From Hofstenia miamia (taxonomy: Eukaryota; Xenacoelomorpha; Acoela; Hofsteniidae), in contig CABFPE010000234.1 in the NCBI GenBank assembly GCA_900660155.1, positions 87,625 through 118,648 of the forward strand: DNA of 31,024 nt, read 5' to 3'. Made by a program: the position numbers and the translations under genes. This document shows, in pieces, positions 21,060 to 30,122 of the stretch (within the stretch, counting starts at the first letter, position 1; each line of letters starts with the position of its first letter). Below the pieces are notes generated by a model. It was not told where the DNA came from and did not search any database. It saw only the letters and a program-made list of their open reading frames with translations.

Positions 21060-22200
21060 GTGGCAGTTTTGAAGAGTAATAATAAAGTTTTGAATTACAG
21101 AACAATTAGTGTTGGTCAAGCCATAGGGGAGGAATATGCTATCAAAACCAAGCATGATAAACCAATTCACCTACCAGTAAGATGAGTGCCAGAGAATCTA
21201 AAAGCAGAATATGAAAAGATACTAAGTCATTTAATCAAAAGTGGAATTATACAAGGAAGCAACAATCCATATGCTGCCCTGACTGTTTTTATTAGGCAAG
21301 GAGAGAAATATCAACTCTGTATTGATTTTTGAAAGTTGAATGATGTGACTATAAATATGCTTATCCTCTTTGGAGAACAGAGGATTTATTATACAGTGCC
21401 AGTAAATATAAGTTCTTCTCATGCTTAGATTTATAAAAAGCATACTGGCAGGTACCTATGAGACAATCAGACATCCAAAAGACTACCTTCATTACTTTGT
21501 ATGAACTATACAAATGGAAATACATGGCCTTCAGCCTATGCAACACTCCAGCCACTTTTCAGTGATATGTGATGAAAGTTCTTAAAGATAATGCCAACAT
21601 TTTGTAGCTGGGGATTTCAGCATATATTAACAGCATTCTGGTGGCTAGTGATACCTTTTCTGAACATTTAGATAAATTAACATGTTCTCTAGAATTGTTG
21701 AAAGAAGCTGGTCTCAAGGTTAATGGTAATAAGTGTGCCTTAGGACAAACTAAGGTAACTTTCCTCAGAAGGGTAATTGAACACAGAACAATATCAATAA
21801 AAATGAATGCCAAGGATTTCCTTGACAAAATTGAGACACCAAAAAGCCAGAAAGATGTACAACAACTGATGGGTTTTCTTAACTACTATGGAATGTTTCT
21901 CTGTGACTTGGCTGAAAAAAACAAGAATATCTCACATTTACTACTGAAAAAGTCTGCTGATTTGAAATGGACATGGAATGAACAAGTAGCCCTCAAACAA
22001 ATAAAATGTGAGTTAAAGAAAATCCCGTCCTTAAATACACCCAACTACAGCAAGGACTTTATAATTGATTGTGATGCCAGTGCTGTGGCAATAAGTGGAG
22101 TATTAAGTCAAGTAATTGATGGAATTAAAAGCCTGGTTCAATACTTCAGTTGAAAACTACAAGCAGCAAAAAAAATTACAGCACCACTAAATGTGAAAAC
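21060..22200 (+). pseudogene. pol: Reverse transcriptase and RNase H region of pol (inactivated)
   Basis: RT landmarks run in order across frames: KPIHLPVR-x-VPENLKAEYE, LIKSGIIQGSNNPYA, YQLCIDF-x-KLNDVTI, LCNTPATFQ, then an open frame (21641-22153) with EAGLKVNGNKCALGQ and LMGFLNYYGMF. RNase H follows with FIIDCDASAVAISGVLSQV. This order (RT, connection, RNase H) and the NTPATFQ and L-x-F-L-x-Y-Y signatures are Ty3/gypsy-type. The catalytic Y-x-D-D is now YINS (21623-21634), so both aspartates are lost. TGA stops follow DF (near 21331) and YFS (22151). RNase H is cut short near 22200. Confidence 0.85.
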
Positions 22201-22264
22201 ATTGGCCTGGCAGACTGCATCTCAACATTGAGTATTGGACAGCATTACCTAGTTATGAGAGAGA

Positions 22265-23951
22265 CCTCAAGAAACCTGCTGGAGAGAAGATCCCCTTTGC
22301 ATTTATTCCTCATGCCAAGTATGAATTAATTCCTGAAATTAATGCCAATAGAAATGGAAAAGCCATTCTGCCTATAATTATACAAGAAGAAATCTCAGAA
22401 GAAGAAATAATATGCCATCAGCATCATGACCAAGTATTATCAGAAATAATTAAAAGAATCCAGGATCTGTTTTTTCCTACTATTCCCACAGTAAATCAGT
22501 ACTTTAAGAGATATAATTGGAAACTAACTGAAAATGGTCTGCTCTATGCTAAAAAAAGTCAAAACAACTGACTCTCAATCCCCAAATACTTTTGCAGAGA
22601 TTTAGTAAGAAGAGTACATGAGAGAGGGCATCTTGGTATAATTCAAACTGAAAAGACTTTCAACACTCAATATGTCACTATAGGCATAAGGTCTGCAGTC
22701 ATAGATGTTATTGATAAGTATGAAAAATGTCTTCTTCACAAAACTAGTCATTTTCCTGAACAAAGAGTTGAACTCAAGTGCTGAGTGGCTGAAACACCAA
22801 ATGAGATTGTCCATATGGATTTAGAACAACTTTCAAGGGATGATGAGGGTTTTCAGTATCTCTTGGTAATGGTAGACCACTTTACCAAATATGCCCAAAT
22901 TATTCTACTAAACAGTATAGTCACTGAACAGATAACAGAGAAAATAGTGAAAAAATGGATATTAAAGTATGGACCAATGTGTAAATTAGTATATGATCAC
23001 AGGCTGCAATTTGAAAACAACTTAATGCAGGCACTAATGAGAGAACTAGAAATCATACACAAGTTCACCACAGCCTATCACCCTCAGGTGAATGGCCTGG
23101 TAGAAAGACTACATAGGAATCTAATCAAATTGATTTGACTAGCATTATCCCACACTGCTGGTAAACAATGGAGATGAGTCATTGAATTCATAGAATACTT
23201 CTATAACACTTCTGTATGCTCCACAATGGGAGTGAGTCCATTTAAAGCTATTCTCAGTCTTGAGGCATTAACCTCACTCTCTATGATGTTTCCAAAATAC
23301 ATGGAGAATAGCATTTAACAATATGTCTCTCATCTAATACATTATATGCAACAAATTCATTTAATGGTGTGCCATAACACTAATCAATCTAGCATATGAC
23401 AAAAGAAAACTCTTAATAAAAAATTGTATGGTGAACCTCATAAGCAGGGCATTAAAGTTTTTGCATACCTACCCTGTGTTACTACTGATCAAAATCAAGT
23501 AAGAAAATTTGCAAATAATTGGAAAGGACTGTTTACAATAGAGAAAGTGCTTAACCATAACACATACACACTCAATAAAGGTAAAACTGTACATTTTCAA
23601 AGGCTTAAAAGAGTCATAAAAGACATAGAGAACATAATTATTGATGATAATAATGAATATACCTTAGTTGATAATGGTATCAATGTTTTTGAAACACATG
23701 AAAATTCAACAGATTTTTCTGAAGAGGATTTTTCCACTACCAAGTTTTATGATAGTGATATCAATAACAATAAAATAGATCAAATATATGTATTGCCCCA
23801 GAGATGGGCTAGAGAAAACCAAACCTTTGATCCCAACATTTGAGACCTTAACCTTATAACTCCATCTAGGAATAACACCCACCAGGAGGAAAAAACGTGA
23901 GTCAGCAAATCCACCATCCCACCAAAGAGTGAGAAGGAAGATGGTTAGTAG
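22265..23951 (+). pseudogene. pol: Integrase region of pol, interrupted at its 3' side by the younger element
   Basis: After a linker come the zinc-binding H-x3-H (RRVHERGHLG, near 22611) and the degenerate C-x2-C, now EKCLL. The core has MDLEQLS (first Asp), LVYDHRLQFEN (second Asp) and VNGLVERLHRN (Glu), then the GPF-type segment NNWKGLFTIEKVL near 23520. The tail TVHFQRLKRVIKD is nearly identical to the younger copy. Stops at 23136-23138 and 23175-23177 sit where the younger element has arginine, and 23841-23843 where it has tryptophan. All are TGA. Homology to the younger element continues past the stop to about 23,945, and then the younger LTR starts at 23,952. Confidence 0.85.
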
Positions 23952-24857
23952 TGTAGAATCACGGGCTGTAATTATACTAGAAACTATTTGACTCTGCAGA
24001 AGGTTTAACATAGAAAACAACAGCCCCGATTCTGGGAAAACAGATAAAGAGAAAATGAACTAATATAAACATTGGTAATTCATCCAAGTATTCGATACTT
24101 TAGGTAACTCCAAGATGACCAACTCACATGGCTTCCAGCCAAAGCGAAGTCTTTAGAAACAGTTTAGTGCTTGACTTAGTGCATGGTGCTACCCTATTTG
24201 TCTCACTTATTAATTTCTATCTCATTGCAAAAGTAAAAACCTCATTTTCATTGTTAGTTCTCAGCTCACTAAATAATAGTCTGTAATTACCAGACATTCG
24301 TGTTCGCCAACAGCATGGTATCATCACAGTGTAATCAATTATAAGTGCATGTACGTGTTGAATATCAAATGAGAGGTTTATTATTTCCTTAGCCATAACC
24401 GTATCCATAACTTAATGAGTCCACAATTTGGGCTGGGAAGATCTAATGATCGCCAGGAGCTACGTATCGCCCTGTGCCTTGAGAAAGCACTCCCAAATTG
24501 TCGCCGAGCTTAAGCAATTATTTTCATAATAAAATACCAAATAAAGCAACGGAGAGAAGAGTAACAGTAATTGAAGTTAGATAAAATCTATTCACCATTC
24601 TATACATGGTTACTCAATTTATACTATACACCTTAAAAATACTAAATAATTACCTGTCTTTGTTTACAATTAAAATTAATAATTAGCTATTCATGTTATC
24701 AATTTCCCTTGCAAATTAAATTTGAGCAACACGTTTTAGCACCATTGAGGGGACATAACTAGCTTTCATAAATCTAACCTCAAAATTACTGTGACGTCAG
24801 AATGACGTTAATGCAATCAAAAATAGTAATCACAAAAATTCCCCGAGTGACTCTACA
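23952..24857 (-). mobile_element. 3' LTR of the younger gypsy-class element
   Basis: On the minus strand the LTR starts TGTAGAGTC at 24857, directly after a polypurine tract, and ends GATTCTACA at 23952, giving TGTAGA...TCTACA inverted ends. Length is 906 bp. The last ~420 bp match the truncated LTR at 18,060-18,479. Its 5' part carries TGACGTCA (24792-24799), a TATAAATT box (24616-24623) and an AATAAA signal (24377-24382). The 63-codon frame at 24217-24408 lies inside it and has a counterpart in the older LTR, but I regard this as shared LTR sequence rather than a gene. The first 411 bp are duplicated upstream (24972-25382). Confidence 0.8.
24792..24799. promoter_or_regulatory. CRE palindrome TGACGTCA in LTR U3 (distal copy)
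   Basis: Perfect CREB/ATF-type site followed 3 bp later by a TGACGT half site. It lies in the LTR promoter-enhancer region. The duplication places a second identical pair at 25317-25324. Confidence 0.6.
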
Positions 24858-24869
24858 TGCCCCCTTTGC
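24858..24869 (-). promoter_or_regulatory. Polypurine tract, distal copy
   Basis: GCAAAGGGGGCA on the minus strand ends at the LTR start TGTAGAG. It would prime plus-strand DNA synthesis. An identical tract lies at 25383-25394 in the other unit, so plus-strand priming could occur at either. Confidence 0.65.
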
Positions 24870-25316
24870 TCAAAATTAATTTTGCGGCAGTAGGTGCAGA
24901 GTAGGACCTGAGACTATACGTTGAGTGGCCATAACCATTTCCATTGCTAGTTGGCCTTCCCATTGTTCTACTGATCGCCAGGAGCTATGTGTTGCACTGT
25001 ACTTTAAGAAAGCCCTCCCAAATTGTCACCAAGCTTAAGCAATTATTTTCATAATAAAAATAATACTAAACAAAGTAAAGGAGAGAAAAGTGAACAGTAA
25101 TTGAAGCTAGATAAAATCTATTAACCATTCTTGACATTGTTACTCAATTTATACACCTTAAAAATACTAAATAATTACCTGTCTTTGTTTACAATTAAAA
25201 TTAATAATTAGCTATTCATGTTATCAATTTCCCTTGCAAATTAAATTTGAGCAACACGTTTTAGCACCATTGAGGGGACATAACTAGCTTTCATAAATCT
25301 AACCTCAAAATTACTG

Positions 25317-25324
25317 TGACGTCA
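25317..25324. promoter_or_regulatory. CRE palindrome TGACGTCA in LTR U3 (duplicated copy)
   Basis: Same site and half-site arrangement as at 24792, created by the 525-bp duplication. Enhancer duplication in U3 is a familiar way for retroviral LTRs to gain activity. Confidence 0.6.
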
Positions 25325-25382
25325 GAATGACGTTAATGCAATCAAAAATAGTAATCACAAAAATTCCCCGAGTGACTCTACA

Positions 25383-25394
25383 TGCCCCCTTTGC
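25383..25394 (-). promoter_or_regulatory. Polypurine tract, proximal copy
   Basis: GCAAAGGGGGCA directly follows the ORF B stop (25401-25403) by 6 bp and precedes the duplicated LTR start at 25382. Confidence 0.65.
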
Positions 25395-25400
25395 TCAAAA

Positions 25401-27275
25401 TTAATTTTGCGGCAGTAGGTGCAGAGTAGGACCTGAGACTATACGTTGAGTGGCCATAACCATTTCCATTGCTAGTTGGCCTTCCCATTGTTCTAGTTCA
25501 GCGTACTGTGGCTTGTGGGAAAGTTGCATTAAGATTAAGACCTCTCTCTGTGTCATGACTTCATCTTTGAGCTTAAAATAGTGGATCATAGGCAATCAAT
25601 TGCTGATGGGACAGTTTTTTCTTAGATTATTCAAACGACGAGTAAATGTGTCATAAAATCTCTCATACAGGCGGAATCCTTTCAATGCGACCATCAAAGT
25701 CATTAATGCATCAGTATCAGATGTGTGCGCATCCTCAGAACAAATATTGGAATTCGGGTAAAAGTGTTCAAACACATCCCTTAATGATCCCATACAAGTG
25801 GCGTGGTCCATGAATAAAGAACAGAACTCCTGTACCTGACTTAAGGTCATCTCATCAGGATCAGAAACATCGGCTTGGAGCATGGTTATTATTTCAATCC
25901 TCTTTGTTACATCATAATATCTTGTGGTCGTTTCTATGTTATTGATCCACATCAGATCTCCCGCGGCTTGAAATAGAATTAGTACCCGGGGGTCAGTAAC
26001 TCGTAACCTCTTGTGTACCTTCCATAGTTGCTCGTTAATAGCAGTCCCTTTGTTAAAAATATCCCGAATCATCAGCTTCCCATCAATAAAGATTCTTTCT
26101 TTGTTATCACCATCCAGTCGGGGTTACTCTACCAGTCAATGGACTGAAGAGTGGGTGGCAACAGATCTGCTCTGGCACTTCCCCTAGAAGTGTGCAGGCC
26201 AGCTTAATCATGCTTGCCCTCTGGCGACCCCTGGCATGCAGAGTGCTGATCTGTGTTGAGTCTGATCAGCAGAGAGTGAAGCCAAGGGCTGAGCTTCGTG
26301 AGAAGGTTGCGCCTCTCTACAGCTTTCGCCAACCAAGGCTACTAACTGAGGTAACTCGTGAGCACCTGCGTCTGCCTGTTATGGAGATCCTGATTATTTA
26401 GGAGATATTTATACACTTGTAGTGCAAAGCACCAAGTGACGTCCTAAAATCTCCGTAACTTAGAATGTCAGATCATAACTAAAACCCATGACAAAGCAAA
26501 GCTCCCTCATAGGTAAGGCTCAGCAAATGCTGGCCTGGGCCTATCTAGAGGCCAGAGACAGAGGAAAATCCTCTGTATGACTGCCCTCGTAGACGCACTC
26601 TACGGCTCTGGGCATAGACGTTGCTGTCTGCTCCACAGAACAGACAGTCTCACATCATCGTCACCACCCCCATATGTGCAAAGCACACATGGTTGGACCT
26701 TCTTATACCCTATTGTTTAACGTCCACTTTAGGTTCGGGACTCCACAAAGAGACGTGCCCATCAAGTATTGGCTCAGCGTCTCTGCTTCTCCAGGAACCA
26801 CCACGAGGAGGTTACTCTCTAGGACGATCCAGGCATAGCCCTTTTAGTTCCCATCACCATCCAGTAATTTTTTACGCACTGCCTTGTATTCATCAGTTTT
26901 CATTAGTCTATTTGGCTCAGTGGAAGTACTCACATAATTCAATTTATCAGGGAAACAGGCTGACACTTTCTTCTTATTTTTCTTCATTCGCCATTTTGGT
27001 TGAATAAGGGGAGTCTCAACACATGGAGGGGGAATGCATAATAAATTTTCTTTTCTAATGTTGCACTCCAAGTCTGAGAAAGAACACTTGTTTTGTAAGC
27101 TAGTGGTTCCAATCGTCACAGGATAATTAATCTGTGCATGCTTAATGGTATCCCAGAATCGATTTCTTAAGCCATGTGTACGCAATTCTTCAATTTGCTT
27201 GCTAGAAATCTTCACTTGAGCAGAGATTGAAGAATGACCAACTCCTCTTTCGAAAACATCTCTGTCATACACCAT
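25401..27275 (-). pseudogene. Accessory ORF B: DnaQ/DEDDh-like exonuclease candidate, split by an insertion
   Basis: Leaving out the 734-bp insert and one 13-bp target copy gives 1,128 nt, exactly 376 codons, on one frame from ATG 27275 to TAA 25401. The start overlaps the ORF A end by 64 nt. Visible motifs are SDLE near residues 67-70 (possible Exo I DxE), the strand VLILFQAAGDLMWI near 182-195 with Asp-191 (possible Exo II), and SLRDVFEHFYP leading to AHTSDTDALMTL. In the last, His-268 and Asp-273 form H-x4-D (Exo III). The Exo II to Exo III spacing fits the family; Exo I is less certain. There is no signal peptide or membrane segment, so it is not an envelope protein. The older copy at 17,198-18,055 shares the H-x4-D block. 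One in-frame TGA (25596-25598) truncates this copy by about 65 residues. DnaQ-like exonucleases as extra ORFs are known in some rotifer retroelements. Confidence 0.65.
26119..26852. mobile_element. 734-bp insertion with 13-bp target-site duplication
   Basis: ATCACCATCCAGT occurs at 26106-26118 and 26853-26865, bracketing 734 bp of clearly higher GC than the host element. Leaving out the insert plus one repeat keeps ORF B in frame, which shows it is an insertion. A 13-bp duplication suits target-primed (LINE/SINE) insertion better than an LTR element (4-6 bp). No RT, transposase, poly-A tail or clear terminal inverted repeat is visible. GGTTACTCT occurs at both ends (26122 and 26811) in the same orientation. 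A TATAAATA lies on the minus strand near 26410. Family not recognised; probably a non-autonomous element. Confidence 0.75.
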
Positions 27276-29515
27276 TTCATCATGCCCAGCACATCTTTTT
27301 CATTGTTCTCCACTAGCACTCTCTTGTGAATAGACAGTTCTGCATCGAACTGAGAGGGATCATGTTCTACCATGAGGATCCGTTCATTCTCAGTTATGGA
27401 CCATTTAGGCGTAGGCTGGGGCAATCCTCCAAACTTCTCTAAGTTCACTTTTTCAATTAGATCCCTTATCTGTGGTGATAACTGCACTGCTGATGTCGCC
27501 AGCAGTTCCTCTTCTCGATAGAATTGTTCGGGGGTTTTCATGACCTGCTCGAAGATAGTTATCGGGATTATTCTTCCCTCTTTCTTGACCTGTCTTGCGG
27601 ATTCCGCAAATTGTCCATAACCGCACTCTGGATATGCAATTCGATGGCCATCAAAAAATCGTTCATTCTTCTCAATTACTTCTCTAGTTTTGATTAGATC
27701 CAGAAACGTTGTGGTAGAGCCAGGTTTCCTTTCGATCAGTCTTTTAGTACTTAGAGGGGCATTCTCAGAAGAAAAAATGGCGAACTTGGTTTCTGCAGTG
27801 GCACCCCACATATACTTTTTCATTGTTTCGGAAAAAATATTTATGTCTGACGGACAAATTCCCAGCCGATTACTAATAGAAATGATCGACATCTTCCCAG
27901 TCGTACTACTCGCCCCCACCAGTCGGGCATAATATTTTTCATAGTGGTCCATAGCGCGGTTCGTTTTGCATGGTGATAATGGTGGCACGCATTTGTGTAG
28001 AAGCCAATTCTTGACCTTCCATGTTAATGGAGATATAGCAACCTCATGAACCGCTGTCTTTGTCATTGCTTTACGTTTGCTTTGATCGATAGGTAATGTT
28101 ATTTGGGGATGTCTTGTTAAGAATATCGATAATATCCAAATCGCACCTCTCGCGTAGATGTCAGGTACTCTGTCCTCGGAAAATATGAAGGATTTAAAAT
28201 TCTTGCGATCTTGAAGCTCGTAAGAGAATTTAATTTCTTTTAGTACTTTTTCAATGGATGAGTGGTAAACGGAACTAGGGCTACTGATGTGAATTTGGGG
28301 CCAATCTGACTCGGGGTTCTTGGTAGCCTTAATTTCTGTCCAAATATCTTGAATCTCCTGTAATGTCTTTGTACTCTGAGCAAATGCAAAACTGACCCTC
28401 ATGTCTGTAATGGATTGTAGGTTCAGCACATTAAGGAGCTCTAGCGTCTGTGCCTGGAGTATGGTATTGATGATTAGTTTTCTGTCCACGGCTAACTTGT
28501 GAGAAGGTAGTAAAAGATTGGTCAGGATTAATTTTGTAACAGATGGCAGTTGTGAAGTTGGCATAGAAATCTGGTTATATGACGATTTGTATAAAATGAT
28601 GAAGTTTTCCATGCGGTAGTGGAGGCTTTCAATTGCATCGGGTATGGAAGGTTCGTGTTCTTCTCGCAGAATTATGACTAGGCGTATACCTTCTACCTTG
28701 GCAATTTGGTACGCAATTTCGATCTGTTCCATGATGTGGTCATCCTGGACCTCGTGAATTCTTAAAAAATAGATGACTAGCAAGTTGGGAAAGTCAATGT
28801 TCACTTGTTCGAAACTTTTTATTGTACTGCCGTTATTGAGGAATTGACAGAGGTTGTATATTGAAAAGTCTTCATCAAAGGAGACGTGGACAGTGCTCCG
28901 CCAATATAGTCGGCTGATTTCTTCAAGCATAGCAGCATCATAACAGATAATACAATTGATAGGTGGACGTTTCTCAGCGTCAATCATAAAAGGTATGATG
29001 TCAACAGAACAGGTTAGCTTTTTAGTATTGTAGGTCCATCTTAATTGATTTTGGGTCGCTTCTGAAATGTCGTCGCGAATGTAGTGAACTGCGCGCCACG
29101 TAGCTATAAAATAAGGGTGTAGTGTATCAGCACCCACTGTAGACATCTTCTTCTTTCGATCTTCCATCTTCTGAGACCTAACTGAGGACGTAACAGAAGT
29201 GCCGGAGGTCGAGGGGGCTTTTGAATCACTCATTGGGGATAAATTTACAGGGTAAATTACACTAAAAGGATCGCGTAAAGGGTTGGGTTTAAAAGTTTTT
29301 GATGGTGAGTGTGCCAGCTCTGCTCGCACGCGTGGAGGTACGTATCCCCCCACGGAGTAGCGAGATGAGGACGGTGTTGATGCTATCTGCTCACCTGAGC
29401 ATGGAGCTACGTATCGCCCGCATGGTATAGGGGTCTGCTCAGCACCTTCATGTCGTCCTCATTTACGGACCTCATCGCGCCTGGATGAGGAGGAATCTTC
29501 GTGTCTACCCTCCAT
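27212..29515 (-). CDS. Accessory ORF A in env position; large unrecognised protein
   Basis: Open from 29353 to 27212 (713 codons from its first ATG after the TGA). The same frame extends upstream through an in-frame TGA (29459-29461) to ATG 29515, which overlaps the pol stop by 11 nt, giving 768 codons including stop. The N-terminus is Arg/Ser/Pro-rich (MEGRHEDSSSS, then GRYVAP and GGYVPP repeats) and looks disordered. An alternative start is MSDSKAPSTSG near 29233. The body is alpha/beta-like with no transmembrane helix or signal peptide, so it is not a classical envelope protein. Segments NCIICYDAAMLEEI, PNLLVIYFLRIHE and GIRLVIILREE are spaced like the strands of an SGNH hydrolase with lost catalytic residues; this is weak. 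A viral nucleoprotein-like origin is another option. It is the longest intact frame in the window and CpG-rich, so it is young. Confidence 0.6.
29403..29419 (-). repeat. 17-bp motif shared by ORF A leader and LTR
   Basis: GGGCGATACGTAGCTCC on the minus strand is identical at 29403-29419 and in the LTR at 24456-24472. A near copy (GGGGGATACGTACCTCC) lies at 29334-29350. In ORF A the two copies encode RYVAP and GYVPP, a small protein repeat. Confidence 0.7.
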
Positions 29516-30119
29516 CTTTCGTCTCACTCTGCGACGATGGGACGGAGGAGCTGGCGACTCGCGTTTCTTCCCTATCGGTGGTGTCATTCCTAAACATAAG
29601 GTTAAGGTCCCAAATATTGGGATCATAGGTTTGATTAACTCTGGTACGCCTTTCAGGCAAAACTCGTGAGGTACTAGTATCAATTGTTTCAGGCTCAAAG
29701 TCAGTGTCAGATAAACTTTCCTCAGCATATTCTGTCAAGTTATCGTAGGTGGTGTATTCGTCTACACCGTTATCAATTAAGGTGTACTCGTTATTGTCAT
29801 TGATAATGACGTTGTCAATATCCTTAATAGCTCGTTTTAATCTTTGGAAGTGTACAGTTCTCCCGTTACTAAGTGTATATGTGTTATGATCAAGCACTTT
29901 CTCTATAGTAAAGGGGCCTTGCCAATTATTGGCTAATTTTCTTACTTGATTGTGATCTGTTATAACTCGTGGCAGATACGCAAAAACTTTGTCGCCACGT
30001 CGATGAGGTTCGCCATATAATTTTTTATTAAAGGTTCTTTTTTGTCTTATACAAGATTGATTTGTGTTATGAACAATGGTTAAATGAATTTCCTGCATGT
30101 CACGTAAAAGTTGATTCAC
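29505..30119 (-). CDS. pol: Integrase C-terminal region of the younger element
   Basis: Continues the integrase frame after an in-frame TGA (30120-30122 area). Contains the GPF-type DNA-binding segment NNWQGPFTIEKVL, the TVHFQRLKRAIKD segment and a long acidic tail (EYTLIDNGVDEYTT and so on), ending SETKDGG at 29505. No chromodomain is seen. The ORF A start codon lies inside the last codons. It is highly similar to the older copy at 23,424-23,843 but has a much higher CpG content. Confidence 0.85.
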   Translation of the reverse strand: MNQLLRDMQEIHLTIVHNTNQSCIRQKRTFNKKLYGEPHRRGDKVFAYLPRVITDHNQVRKLANNWQGPFTIEKVLDHNTYTLSNGRTVHFQRLKRAIKDIDNVIINDNNEYTLIDNGVDEYTTYDNLTEYAEESLSDTDFEPETIDTSTSRVLPERRTRVNQTYDPNIWDLNLMFRNDTTDREETRVASSSVPSSQSETKDGG

Positions 30120-30122
30120 ATA

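Larger units (their letters stand above)
24447..25495. repeat. 525-bp tandem duplication of ORF B end, polypurine tract and LTR U3
   Basis: Unit 24447-24970 recurs at 24972-25495 at a constant offset of 525, with a few substitutions and small indels (near 24455-24550 and 24600-24640). On the minus strand each unit holds the last ~30 codons of ORF B, the polypurine tract and the first ~411 bp of the LTR. The proximal unit is the one continuous with ORF B; the distal unit is continuous with the rest of the LTR. Confidence 0.95.

Noticed and set aside
23706..24020. 104-codon minus-strand ORF spanning the element junction
   Set aside because: It crosses the boundary between two separately inserted elements and is antisense to pol, so it is accidental.
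18060..24370. Inverted repeats flanking the older gypsy element, suggesting a Maverick/Polinton-like or TIR-bounded element
   Set aside because: The repeats are LTR parts of two oppositely oriented elements: the right one ends TCTACA at the insertion junction and the left one is followed by a primer-binding site.
24217..24408. 63-codon minus-strand ORF, with a related reading in the older LTR
   Set aside because: It lies wholly inside the LTR, and the older version has diverged in ways that do not preserve the frame end. Shared LTR ancestry explains it.
26731..26743. GGTTCGGGACTCC in the 734-bp insertion as a tRNA-type B box
   Set aside because: Imperfect match, and I find no A box at a suitable distance upstream on the same strand.
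27212..29353. ORF A as a classical retroviral envelope
   Set aside because: No signal peptide, no transmembrane anchor and no obvious cleavage or fusion segment, despite the env position.
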